A DNA stretch of 64,000 bases, from NCBI GenBank assembly GCA_029851415.1, contig CM056741.1, positions 88,199,282-88,263,281 on the forward strand, written 5' to 3'. Below are positions 44,728 to 56,755 of the stretch, piece by piece. The first letter of the stretch is position 1, and the number at the start of each line of letters is the position of its first letter. Under the pieces are notes generated by a model. The model ran no database searches and had not been told where the DNA came from. It worked only from the letters and a program-made list of their open reading frames with translations. The position numbers and the translations under genes were made by a program. The DNA is from Eretmocerus hayati. Lineage: Eukaryota; Arthropoda; Insecta; Hymenoptera; Aphelinidae.

Positions 44728-44738
44728 CTCTCTCTCTC
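44687..44738. repeat. (TC)n tract between LINE copies B and C
   Basis: TC units with one interruption (TCGCTC), directly after the AATC tail of copy B. Confidence 0.95.
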
Positions 44739-46350
44739 GGTGAGTCTCATCACACGTTTTCTTCAGTGCGTGCCTGTATTTCATCATTTTTTCTGCCGCA
44801 AGTTGCCAACGGGCTTTTCGGTTACAGACTCTTGCACGCCAAATCTTGCAAGGATCCGTTTGATCCATATATTGCTGTGGATCGACGCATCTTGCGAGAA
44901 ATTCATCTGTTTTTTTTTCAACCAGCACGTTCCTTGTTTTGGGGTTATAAGGTTGGACTCGAAGCTACACAGAGCTTGATTTGCTGCTTCGTCGGAGTTT
45001 CACCACTAGACGCTAGATGGCAGCAACCTTAAGCAGATATCTGCATTATCAACTCCTCTAAAGCCTGATTCACACGTGTTTGCCCCTGAGTGTTTTTGAT
45101 CGCAGTGACAGCTGATTCTGATCCTGTTCTGCATCCACGTATCTATCACGCTACTATGGCTCCACATATCTTTACAATGAGTTCCTCTCAACAAGATCAA
45201 GTGACCTCGTGCTCATCTCGCAAATCTGAGACTAACTCAGAAAATGCTGATCATTCGAGTGAAATGCCAACATATTTCAAAATGTTCATTGCTCATTTTG
45301 ACGCTTGTCAGGACAATCTTTTTTCGAAATTCCATGAAATTGAGGCTAAAATGGAAAATCGAATAACCGCACTTGAACAAGATGTTTCAAAAATTCGTGA
45401 AAAAGTTTTTCACATCTCTCAACAGTCATCACTAGTCGACTCAGCTGAAATGATTGTAACAGATATTCCTCGTAACTTGAACCTTTCAAACAAAGAGATA
45501 GTGACTAAAGCCTTGATTGCTATGAATGAGCCAGAGCTCGGAAAATTTGTTGTCAATGTAAGAGTATGGAAAGGTCCTGATTTTCGAAATGTAAACACAT
45601 CAGTTCCAACTTTATATCCAGATCCATTGAAAAGAAAAGTTCTCAATTCTCAAGCTATTGTCATCCAATTATCATCAGCGATAGTTAGAAATAAACTTAT
45701 TTCAAACTCAATTGAGCTGAGGAAGAAAAGTGTTAGAGATATCTTTGGTTATGAAAGTGATTCAAAAATTCTTTGCAGCCCACTGTGGCCCAAAGAAGTT
45801 CATAATTTGCTTTAAAAAGCCCATGCAACCAATGTTCGTTTGAAATATCAGAAGCCTGTGGTGAAAAATCTCATTGTATGCATGAAGTGTTCAAAAAGTT
45901 GGCCACTCATGCCAATTTTTTCTGAGCACGATCTTGAAAATCTTCAAACACAGCAAAACATCACCTGATCAATACGATTTATCTATTTTCGTTCCTCGCT
46001 TGATCAACTTCAAGTGAAATTTTCTCGGTATCGATCTCTGTATAAGAAAGATGTTTCTATCGAACAACTTCCTTATCATTACTTCGAAAACTCAGCTGCT
46101 ATGTATGAAACTTATCATTATTTGTTAATTCCTCTATTATGCTAATCATGTTTATCATATATTTCAATCAGAATCTTATCTTAGAACATCAGCAATGCGC
46201 AAAAATTGATAATTATTCTCATTATTCAAGATATATTCCAATACTCTTCTACACTATTTTTATTGTTATATAATTGAATTATGCTACCTGTACCACATAG
46301 GGTTATACCCCAAGGTACCAAATAAAAACTAATCTAATCTAATCTAATCT
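44739..46350 (+). mobile_element. Related LINE, copy C, essentially ORF1 plus 3' tail
   Basis: A 5' region (44739-45155), ORF1, a short remnant and a 3' UTR ending AATAAAAACTAATC with four CTAAT units at 46329-46350. No endonuclease or reverse transcriptase is present. It is either an internally deleted copy or a half-LINE type element; the tail unit (TAATC) differs from that of copies A and B, so it may be a distinct family. Confidence 0.65.
45156..45968 (+). pseudogene. LINE ORF1, copy C
   Basis: MAPHIFTMSSSQQDQ start, Ser-rich N-terminus, coiled coil (MENRITALEQDVSKIREKV) and an RRM-like region with EMIVTDIPRNLN, KFVVNVRVWKG and QAIVIQLSSAIVRNKLI. After a single TAA (45813-45815) the same frame continues with the KKAHATNVRLKYQKP and EHDLENL parts that correspond to copy A's ORF1 end. 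It overlaps nothing else. Role as in copy A: RNA chaperone of the LINE. Confidence 0.65.
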
Positions 46351-46454
46351 CTTCGCTCAAACTACGTGACTCGAGCGAGCAGCAGACGACGCGAGTCGAG
46401 TTTGACTGTTGCGCATGATTGAGGCCCACCGTCATCCCGGGGAACGAGAGAGAA

Positions 46455-47402
46455 CACTGAGAGAAATAAAAAGCAGAAAGAGCTCGATAGCCAAGCAGAA
46501 TCTGCTTGACAAGTCAAGCAAATAGGTAGCTCCTGATGACGAGCTCACGCCCTGTCTAATCCATACAATAGCTGTGAAACGACTTGACAAAATTATCTGA
46601 AAATTTACATGCACATACTTGAATAGTTCTGCTTCCATACTGTGTAAGATTCGTACCAAGAAACAGTTCCAGAGAAATTAGAAACATCATAACATTTTGC
46701 ATCGTTTTTGTGGGTTTCTCGCATGGCGAGAATCTCGCTCGATCCACGAGCTTCAATTTTCGACATGCGTGAAAGTTTTTCAGTTTTCACCTGCTATAAA
46801 ACTCAAAGCAAGAAAGTTGTTCGGAATTGTCTGAATTATGTTAATCTTTAAGATTCAGATCGACTGATGCAATAGGAGGAAAGCTATGAACACTTTTCTG
46901 AGTATATTTGTCTAAGCGTCTCGAATTCAGACCTTGTAGCCGGCAAAGACCCGGGTACAAAAACGACTGTTACTTTCTTTCAATTGCTCTATTCGATTCA
47001 AATCCTGAAGATTGACATAATTTAGACAATTCCGAACAACTTTCTCGCTTTGAGTTTCATAGTAGGTGAAAACTGAAAAACTTTCTCGCATGTCGAAAAT
47101 TGAAGCTCGCGGATCGAGCGCGATTCTCGCCATGCGAGAAACCCACAAAAACGATGCAAAATATTATGATTTCTCTAAAATTTTCTGGAACTGTTTTTTG
47201 GTACGAATCTTTTACAGTATGGAAGCAGAACTATCCAAGTATGTGCATGCGAATTTTCAGATCATTTTGTCAAGTCGTTTCACAGCTATTGTATGGATTA
47301 GACAGGGCGTAAGCTCGTCATCAGGAGCTACCTATTTGCTTGACTTGTCAAGCAGATTCTGCTCGGCTATCGAGCTCATTCTGCTTCTTATTTCTCTCAG
47401 TG
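46455..47402. mobile_element. 0.95-kb foldback element with CACTG ends
   Basis: Starts CACTGAGAGAAATAA and ends with its inverse; the two arms are about 420 bp (to roughly 46875 and from roughly 46980) with a spacer of about 100 bp. Flanks share only AA, compatible with a 2-bp duplication. Short open frames in the arms mirror one another and are not genes. Confidence 0.75.
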
Positions 47403-48081
47403 AAGAGAAGGACGAGGAGCCCTTTGGGATTGGCAAGTTCAACGCGGAGGGGACCGGCTGTGTCATTCACACTCACTCTCACAAACTCCGGCTCCTCGGA
47501 ACTTGACCAACACCAATGCGGGGATATTTTGTGGGTTCAATGCTAAAGCAGAATTTTAGCGACGGATTCTGGTACAGGCGGTGTTGCCATCTTTCCAATT
47601 TCTGTCCACTAGACTGACAGTGACGTTGCCAGTTCCCCGGACCGCAGCAATGACATTCGAGAGGTAAAGTCACAAGTCTCGGTCCCGCAGGTTGTAGACA
47701 GGATAGCAAGGAATCACCCCGCCTGCCCCTTTCCCACCGTTTTGGGTACGAAAAATGCAACTTGCCTCCTCTTTCTGGTGCCCACTCGGTATATCCGCAC
47801 TCGTCTATCATATTTGCAGGGCCACTCATTATCTCAATTTTGTCGCATTTTTTTCTCTCCTTCAAAGATGCGTGTAGTACCTGACATCACATTGCCTTCA
47901 GGTATCGACCCATGGAATACAATTTGTTGTACAATATAAATATAATCATTCATATATTAATATTGAAGGATTATATCAAATCCATACAATCATGTATACA
48001 TACGTGTGTGAGTGTGTGTGTGTGTCTGTCTGTGTGGGTAGTTTGTCGAGTGGAATATATTTATCCTGAAGACTGTCGGAG
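47403..48081. other. No recognised feature
   Basis: GC-richer first half (to about 47740) with short open frames on both strands, none recognised; then AT-rich sequence and a short TG/TC microsatellite around 48004-48037. Confidence 0.4.
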
Positions 48082-48340
48082 CAATATCCTCTTCCCTTAC
48101 GGAGAACTCCACGTCTCAACCGCTCTACGAAGAGTAGCATATCTCCTTTGAAGACTAGCGCATTTGGCCGTCTCACACGAAAACTAGCACATCTCGGCTC
48201 AATCGCGAAGACTAGCACATTTGGTGTGAACTAGCATATCTCAAAACTCAGACCGGAAGTAGCACATCTTTAGAAAGTCACACTCTCCAAAATTCCACTC
48301 AAAGGCTAGAGCTCTTGAAAAATCCGGCTACAGAGACCAA

Positions 48341-48858
48341 CATACTGCAAAATTCTTCAACAAGAAGACAAGGACTAATACATCTCAATGACCGGAATGT
48401 ACTCTCATTCTCGAAGATCTATCACGATACATGACAATTATACATCTACGGAAGTAACGTGCTTAAGAAATTTTGGAAAGTGAGGGACTTTGTTAATCGT
48501 TAATAGTGCCAGGGCGAAGGCTTGTGGATTTTCATCGCACCCATGTATGATGTAATGATTGTTGTCAATGGGTAGTACAGGAAATACAAGAAATACTAAC
48601 ATACTGCAAAATTCTTCAACAAGAAGACAAGGACTAACACATCTCAATAACCGGAATGTACTCTCATTCTCGAAGATCTATCACAATACATGACAATTAT
48701 ACATCTACGGAAGTTACGTGCTTAAGAAATTTTGGAAAGTGAGGGACTTTGTTAATCGTTAGTAGTGCCAGGGCGAAGGCTTGTGGATTTTCATCGCACC
48801 CATGTATGATGTAATGATTGTTGTCAATGGGTAGTAAAGAAAATACAAGAAATGTCAG
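48341..48858. repeat. 259-bp tandem duplication
   Basis: CATACTGCAAAATTC occurs at 48341 and 48600, and the two copies are nearly identical throughout. Confidence 0.85.
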
Positions 48859-49866
48859 AGACGAAATTGAAGCTCATATTTCATTCAATCAAATAGTTTG
48901 GGATACAATTTCCATGATAATCTTTGAGATGCATATGGGGAGAAACATAATCAACTGTAGTAGAAATAAGGAATGACTACCAAAAGTTCACGAAATTAGT
49001 CCAAAGTTGATGATGGCCGGATAATTTCTCCACGATCTGTAGATTTCGAAATCTATTTGAAATCGAGAAGGATAAGATGTATTCATCGATGAGTATAATG
49101 CATCAGGCACGCGTGATATTTGACCTACAGTTTCGACTAATATATAATTCAATATATTAAAAATACTGAACAGACAAATGCACGGAATCAGTTTCACGAA
49201 AGGAAAACGTTTCAATGGCATCACTCTCCTTTTTAGTCATCTTGTGTCGACTCCAAATTTCAAAATATGGACATGTACGGTAGATAAAATTTTGGAGAAC
49301 TCTTTTCGAGCCCCGGAACGCTAATGAAAATTTGCTTTCCTATTTTTTTGCATAATTTTTCAAAGATATTTTCCTCTGAAAATCCTGTGGTTCAGTAACA
49401 ACTCCAGATTGCGAGTTGGCCAGTACATCTAAATATCGCTAGACCAAAAAGAATAGTGAGTTATAGCGACTTCGAAAGGGAAACTCACGGAATGTCTGCA
49501 CTGCACGAAAACCAATCAGATAAAATTTTTATCATCAATTGAGGAGACTGAAATGATTCTACAATTTTCTTCAGCGTATATGAACATGATGTTATTGTGA
49601 CCTGTGGACATAAAATTTTACTTGGGACGAGATCTGAGAACGATGTACTCCAATCAAAAGACGTGACGATTTCCAATCAATTCATATTAGATGTATAACT
49701 TCTGACATCTATATATATCTATCTTCATATATTCTCTCTGTATCATCTTCCTCATGCCATTTTGTTCATCCTGAGAAATTTTTTCCACCATATTCATTTT
49801 CTGGTTCTCGCCCCTTCACTGGACCGCTCAACTCATACGAAATTTCGTTCGAAGTCATAAAAAGTA

Positions 49867-49882
49867 CCCCCCCCCCCCCCCC
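49867..49882. repeat. C16 homopolymer
   Basis: Sixteen consecutive C in AT-rich sequence. Confidence 0.95.
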
Positions 49883-50607
49883 AAACCAATGACAGGCCGA
49901 TTCATCGAATTCTGTGGGACTGGGTACACTTGTCTGATTGCGATTTCCATTCCTATGTCATTTTTTGATCTCAAGAAATTAGAACCCTTGTGATTCTGTG
50001 GAATAATCGATATTTTCCGACTTCTGAGGCGTTTCAACGGGAGGACTCAAAATTTTGACCCGATAAAATGGTACTAGTCTCACAGAATGTGATGAAGCGG
50101 TCTGTCAATTTTTCGGAGGATTTTTATGATTCCGAACAAGATGTGGTATTGGTTCGGGGATGCCACGAAGAGCGCGTCAACCAGAGAATGAATATGATAG
50201 GAATTCTTTTTCCAAAACCGACTACGTCATCACTTTTAGATTGAGAAATACATACGAATATAAACCTTCAGACCCCCGTGATTCTTCGAGATAAACTTCA
50301 ATAGTAGGGGTTTCCCTTCTCTCAATTGTTGGATTCCGTGAATTCATCATTCCATTCTCATGGCTTGTCACTTCTGTCAAAGTGAGATTCCATAGTTTTC
50401 GTTTCAAATTATGGGATGTATTACTATTCAAGCCAAATATGAGTTTTGAGATGTGCTAGTTTACGCCAAACGTGCTAGTCTTCGCGAATCAGCCGATATG
50501 AGCTAGTCTTCACGTGAGACGGCGAGATGCGCTGGTCTTCAAAAAGATGTGCTACCCTTCGTAGGGCGGGTGGAATGTGGAGTTCTGCGTAAGGAGGGAT
50601 GATATGA

Positions 50608-51922
50608 CAAAGAGAAAGTTGTTGAGCACCAAATTCGAGCGGAGTGAATACCGTCATCCCCCTCCGCATTCCAAAATCCAGAAAATCTGCACCAAGGTCA
50701 CACCATCATCAATATCTCATCTGTCTTGTGCCGACACACATGAGAAAGCCGTGTTGATAGAAGGCCCGCCATGTGAGGACTTGATACTCTTCCAATGATG
50801 TCTTCAGTGATCTACCAGGATATTTTACGAGCTGCTTCTGTCAAAAGTCCATCACCATGGACTAGTATGCCATGATATACGGGAATAATCGTAGCATTAC
50901 CGTATAGATGCCAACAATGCCTGATAGTTAGTAACAGGCATGTTAAATTCAGGAGTGAGATCAGAAGATGAGCGAATGCGGAAGATATATATCGTAGTCT
51001 AGCGTCTGATTGAATTTCGGGTCCATTGTCGTACTCCCCAATCCTATCTGCATCCGGGGTTCAATCACTAGAGTGTTGAAGATATCTGACAACTTATTTT
51101 GTAGTACATCATGCTGGAAGATGATATAAGTATATTACTTCTAATGTGTATGATATCCATGAATACAATATTTACAGGGAGTCCTAGTTTTATGAGGTTA
51201 TCTGATCTGAATTTTCACTTTCTCGTTGTTCAAGGGTGTAAGATCATGTAAATTCTTGGGATTTGCCTTATTCTCCTGGTATATATTGATTGACATACTC
51301 TATGGATCAGTATTCTGCTATCTCCCAGTATTCGGGAAACCCATAATCCAAGAGATGACGGACTGGAACTCGCCATTTCAGAAAATTCACCTCTCCACTG
51401 GAAGCGTCATTGTGCACATCGATACAGACTGTACCTTGAAGACTCTGATGTTGGAGTGACGCAGTTGGGAGTGAGATGGTCGTGATATTCCATGAAACTC
51501 AAGTCCTTCGAGAAGGATACAGGAAATATCACACGAATAACGGATCTTATTTTATGGGTTCGTGCTTTGAAGAATCAATGGATGGTTATTCAAGTCTTTC
51601 GGGAGAGAATTAGAAACAGAGCACTCGGGATTGTCTAAGTGTCTCAATATCCCCGGCGCATGAACCAAGCCATCACGTACTCCTACGCTGACGCATCGAA
51701 GCTCGTTATGTCTCGTTTATGCGTCGAGGGATATGAGAGTGCGTATGTAGCTCGTTGCAGAAATACGGGTTTTCAGGACTCGTTCTTGAAACTGCGATTC
51801 CGGCTATCATTGCGGGAATTCCGCGTGCCCGTGACTGGGGTGTTCAGCATTCGATGTATTTGTGTTGAACACGGTCGTATACACGAGTCTAAAAATTCCC
51901 GTATTGGGAGTAGGTCCGCTAA
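50608..51922. other. No recognised gene
   Basis: AT-rich with frames under 100 codons. The frame around 51350-51459 (QKIHLSTGSVIVHIDTDCTL) weakly resembles one at about 57720-57800 (EKLSVGKSIVIETG..ASGCTL), so both may be remnants of the same dispersed element. Confidence 0.35.
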
Positions 51923-53158
51923 TGTTACCAGTTAAGGTTTCTGAGTTCGCCAGCCGGCGGCGCGTCGATCTGAGCAAACATAGCTCGCGGCTGCGCGGCT
52001 CGTTGGTCTGTCGTCTGCTCTCACCATGTCAGGTCCCGCGCACGCACCAATGAGTTGCATGCACCATGGAATTCTACTTGCTTCATCTATCCTCAATTAT
52101 CTCGGGAAGGATAATCAAGAATTTCTGTCACTCAACTGAGTATTCTGTTACGATGCATTTGATATCAGGTGACAGATTCTTACTCCAACCAGAGTAAACT
52201 CATGTGGGGGCAAGCGACTCATACATACGTTTTTGTGGGTAAAGGGATAGTTGCCGCGATGGTCATATGATCAAGGTGCCGGCCTCTTGTTTTGCTGGAC
52301 CCAGTTTGAATCCCCGATATTCCAATTTTCTTTCCAACAGCAATCTTCGAATATTTCCATTCTAATCGGGCAATTAGGGAGTGATTTATTCATATGGGAA
52401 TTTTGTGATATGGATTTCTGAGAGAGTAGGGGCTTTGAAGTAGGATATGGCATTTTGTTCATAATTACCTTCCATGCCGAACATCAGTTTTTTCGTCGTT
52501 ATTTCTTATATTTCAATGAGCATTCTTTGACTCCTTCATTTATCATTACTCAGCACGATGTACACAGTAAATCCGGAATTTTCCAAATGTTTTGAAAGTA
52601 ATTGCACCACACTCCAATATTCCTACACTCTCGTATGGTCATATCACGAAATTTCTATGAAAATGAATTACTTCTCAATTGCTCGATACAATGAAAACAT
52701 TTGAAGATTGCTGTTGGAAGAAGGAAGATAATGATTGGGAAACCAGGGATTTGAACTGGGACCAACAAAACAAGAGACCGACACCTTGTCCATATGACCA
52801 TCGCGGCATCTATCCCAATGTGTACAAAAACACACATATAAGTCGTTTGCCCCCACTTGGGTTTACTCTGGTCGGGTTGAGAATCTGTCACCTAATATCA
52901 ACTGCATTGTAACATAATACTCAGTTAAGCGACAGGAATTCTTGATTATCCTTCCCGAGATAACTGAGGATAGATAAAGCAAGTAGAATTCCATAATGCA
53001 TGTAACCTCGCATGCAACTCGTTGGTGCGCACGCGGGACCTGTGCCATGGCATGGCGAGAGCAGACGACCGGACCGACGAGCCGCACAACCGCGAGCTAT
53101 TGTTTGCTCAGATCGACGCGCCGTAGGTAGCCAACTCGCGAACTATCATCTGGCAACA
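51923..53158. mobile_element. 1.24-kb foldback element with tRNA-like motif in each arm
   Basis: Ends TGTTACCAG / CTGGCAACA. Arms of about 500 bp (to roughly 52440 and from roughly 52610) pair inversely, with a spacer of about 170 bp. The arm sequence includes a tRNA-promoter-like stretch. Confidence 0.7.
52253..52315 (+). other. tRNA/SINE-like A- and B-box pair, left arm
   Basis: An A-box-like GATGGTCATATGATCAAGG is followed about 45 bp later by GTTTGAATCC, a close B-box match. A second, inverted copy (B-box GTTCAAATCC at 52747-52756, minus strand) sits in the other arm. It does not fold as a complete functional tRNA by inspection; a tRNA-derived SINE is more likely. Confidence 0.4.
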
Positions 53159-55252
53159 TGAAAGGACCCACCCCCCCCCCCCCCCGCGGGACTTATTGGA
53201 TCTGTGTATACGACCGACGTGTTGAAGTGGCGTAAAATTCGTGACATGCTTGCTCAACCTGAATCTCTCTCTTTCTTGGATGCCACCGAGCCGTGCACAT
53301 CTCTCCGCAATGTAGCACTCGCGCTGAGTGCATCCAAGTCGTTTTGAGTCTCATTAAATCAGTAGAATTGAGACTCTGATCCATTATTTTACTCCCCGCT
53401 ATCCGAACTTTCAACATTTGGTCCTTCGAGCTGGATGAGCGACGTGGGAAGTGGAATACAGTGATTGCGCAGTGCTCGCGTGCGTGTACTCCGAAATATC
53501 TTGGCCGCGACATCTTAGCTCGCTCGCGCAACTCTTCGTTTGAATCTCGTAGCGACGCCGAGCTGAGCATGGTTTTATTCATGCCTCTTATATCCGAGTA
53601 CACATAAACTGTGAGTGACTTGAGTGAGGTGAGTGACTCGAACTGGTGATTCAATCGCGTTCAGCTTCGACCCGACATTCACAACGGTGAGCTCAGGATG
53701 CATCACTCGTCGAGACTCCAAAGCACGTGCAACGCCGTGACGTTGCAGCACACCAGCAAGCCGCCAGCTCCCTGCAGTGAGGTACCCACACGTCGGCGGT
53801 GCAGAAGCATGGCTCAACCACGCCGTACTCGGTTTAAGCAGGAGTCGCGGCACCTGGAAATCTTCCACGAGGCCAGACCGCGGGGGATCATCGTGATCTG
53901 TCTTATCGACTCAGCCATCCGCCACGCCAGCGTGCTTCGCAAAGTGGCCACACCTGAGTGGTGACGCTGATGCCTCTCTTTGTGGACAAACCTGTCGTCA
54001 GCTATCAGCGGATCACAGCATTGTACACAGCAGTCGTCACGTCAAGGTGCCGTCATATTGCATCGACAGCTGAGCGTTTTTGAATCGGTCAAGTAAGATC
54101 GTTCTAATTTCTCATTTTTGTTCTGAAATGCATGTGTACTCATTGAAATTTGCTCGCGCATACAGCAGCTTATGTATGAATGTTGTATAGTTGCTTGAGT
54201 TACATATGTTCATCCCAGTGTTGCTTGTCAGAGCTGACCCAGCTCACACAACTTGACGTTGTTGTATCTGAACATCCAGTCAAACTCGCGGTTCGTTCTA
54301 CTTTGCTCCTGATGTTTCAGTAAGCAAAATCACTTTTTGTCAGCACACCATGTGCTATCTTCTTTAGGAAAAGAGTAACTCAACAGAATTTCACGCAGTT
54401 TGTTGGATTCAACCAATTCTCCCGGTACTTCCAAGCTGCAGATGAGCCAGCATAGAAGATTTGCACGGTCATCTCAGCGCATCCGTGATCTATCGATTTT
54501 TGTGCTAAAAATTTGTGTGGAGAGGGAAGATGTTGACGATGTGCTTCGATACAGTAGTCAAGTGAAACCTGGTGAGTGATTCTATTGTAAATATTGATCG
54601 TGTTGAGTGTAAAAAAAGAAAACATTGCGTCGTTTAAAGCTGTGTATCGCTCGTGAATTGTACCTGATATAACAGGCCACATAAGTGTTCATCTCTTCTC
54701 GGAAACGAGTATTTCCCTCTTGGATGTGTAACCCTCGGAAGGTCTTGTAGCGTTTATCAGCCCACAACAAAATCTAATTCTAGAGGGATACAGAATGCGA
54801 TATGCCTCAAATACCGCTGGTTCTCTGTTCTACCTCGCTGAACACGGCCACTATACACGATGCAATCTTCCACCAGACTTCAATTAGTCACTATTTCAAG
54901 GTACATCATCAATTTCTTCCTACATCAACCAATTTTATGGACGATAATTCGACAAAACCTTAACTCCCATGGAAATTTCCGCACTGCTCGTCTACAGCAC
55001 TGACCTGTGACGTCACAAATCTATTCATATGTTGGTGGTGAGCGACTTAACTCGTTAGAACGCATGCCACCAAACTGTGATTTACGAAACATGATTTTTC
55101 TGTTCCTATGCATCCTAACATTTCAATCCTTTTCCCTAAATTCATTAAAGAATAAGGACTTTCAGATGCGATATGTGAACTAATTTTCCATTTCCCGTGC
55201 AAGCACCCTATTATTGATGCAAGTCATATCCGAGAGGCGATTGTCGACTTCC
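53159..55252. other. No recognised gene; C15 run at 53171
   Basis: C15 at 53171-53185, then a GC-richer kilobase with short frames on both strands lacking recognisable motifs, then AT-rich sequence. Confidence 0.4.
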
Positions 55253-56755
55253 CACGGTGAGCTTGACCAAGTTTCAATCCGAATAAAGAAAAACTCCCGA
55301 AATTCCAACGGGATCACCAAGTGTGGGTTGAAACAAGTTACCAAAAAAATTTTCACCGTAAACCGTTGGGTGAATTTCGAATGAGACGACTTTCAAGTCT
55401 CTAAGATCGGAAAATGTGATATACGGGCTCATGATCATCACGCAACTCATCACATGATCTGATAATTCTCAATTACTGACAGAACACTATCGTTCCATCA
55501 ATTCTCCCACGGAAAACATACAGAGCAAACATGTGGTTGAGTCCTGTGATGCCCAAGAAGGAGGTGTTTAGATATGAATCGTCATTAAAGGGATGTTCTG
55601 AGAATCAGTAAGATATACGTGGAGGATCATCAACTCATCCACTTTTTGATCTTCTCACACATTTAATAACTCAAAACTCATGAATTTTCCACGAATCATA
55701 CTCATGAGCAAACATACGGAACGTAGTGATTCGTGTGATCTACGCTTAGTACTTTGATCACTCGTGCCAATCGTCATATATGGACTCCGTACCAACTCTG
55801 ACTCTTCATTTACAATCCTATGATCAAGTTGTAACGAGCTAAATTGGAACTGCGGAGTCATGTTTTTCGAAAAATTACGAAACTTTGCGTGTGACATGGC
55901 TCATCTCCTTGAGTGTTGAGGTTGGCATTTGAATACAGGTTAGGATGAAGACGTGTTCTTGCAGAATGAGCCTCCAACTCGAGACTACAACCTACTCTAA
56001 GCCCATACATGTGCCGCTACTAGGCGTGAGAATATTCCCTGATGATGAACTGCAATCACTTTTTTAAAGAAAAAATGGAAGATATTCCTCATCTCACGAT
56101 TCTGCTGTCTGACCAATCTTATTTCTGCGAGGAGCATCTGATTCTTTATCAAAGAACAAAGAAATGTGAACGACACAGGTCTATGTACATTGAACTGTTT
56201 CGATTGGAGGACACGTTACGCTTTCGGGAACAAACGTGATCGCTTCACGAAATCAAATTTTCGAGGTACACATGAACGAGACGGGTCATATCAATCCGGT
56301 TCTGCTTGTGACTGCTGATTTTCATCGTACATGATACCGTATAGGTGATTGTGTGAGCCAATATCTCGTTGTTGACTCTAATGAATCATCTGTTTTGAAG
56401 AACTTCTTAGATATTTTCGCGACTTACACCATATAATCCATAAGTACCGCTTCCGGGCAGCTCAACATTCATACCGGTGGTTTCTGTATGTTTTTGTGGA
56501 AGAATTGATGTGGAACAACGGTATTCTGAAAGTTATTGACCATTATTAGATCACGTGATGAGTTGCGTGATGATTATGAGCCCGTATACCACAATTTTCG
56601 ATCTGAGAGACTCGAGAGTCGTCTGATTCGAAATCCGCCCAAAGGCTTACGGTGAAAATTTTTTTGGTAACTTGTTTCGACCCACACTTGATAATCCCAT
56701 TGGAATTACGGGAGTTTCTTCCAGTCGGATTAAAATTTGATTCAAGCTCACCGTG
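55253..56755. mobile_element. 1.5-kb foldback element with CACGGTGAGCTTGA ends
   Basis: The ends are inverse copies; arms of at least 300 bp pair through landmarks such as GCAACTCATCAC and GGTTGAAACAAGTTACC-like words. The interior has no recognised gene. Confidence 0.65.

Larger units (their letters stand above)
48082..50607. mobile_element. 2.5-kb element with about 170-bp terminal inverted repeats
   Basis: Left arm 48082-48251 and right arm 50437-50607 are inverted copies (shared words CTTACG.AGAACTCCAC and TACGAAG.GTAGCA). Inside each arm a unit like AAGACTAGCACATCT repeats several times. The interior has a 259-bp tandem duplication, a C-run, and no transposase. Confidence 0.6.

Noticed and set aside
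46432..47506. Frames in the CACTG foldback as a protein family (similar peptides on both strands)
   Set aside because: The similarity arises from the inverted arms, not from two genes.
52253..52330. Functional tRNA gene
   Set aside because: Only promoter-box similarity; no convincing acceptor and anticodon stems by eye, and it is duplicated inversely within a transposon-like element.
53193..53654. 153-codon minus-strand frame after the C-run
   Set aside because: No recognisable motif, low-complexity neighbourhood, and overlapping frames on the other strand.
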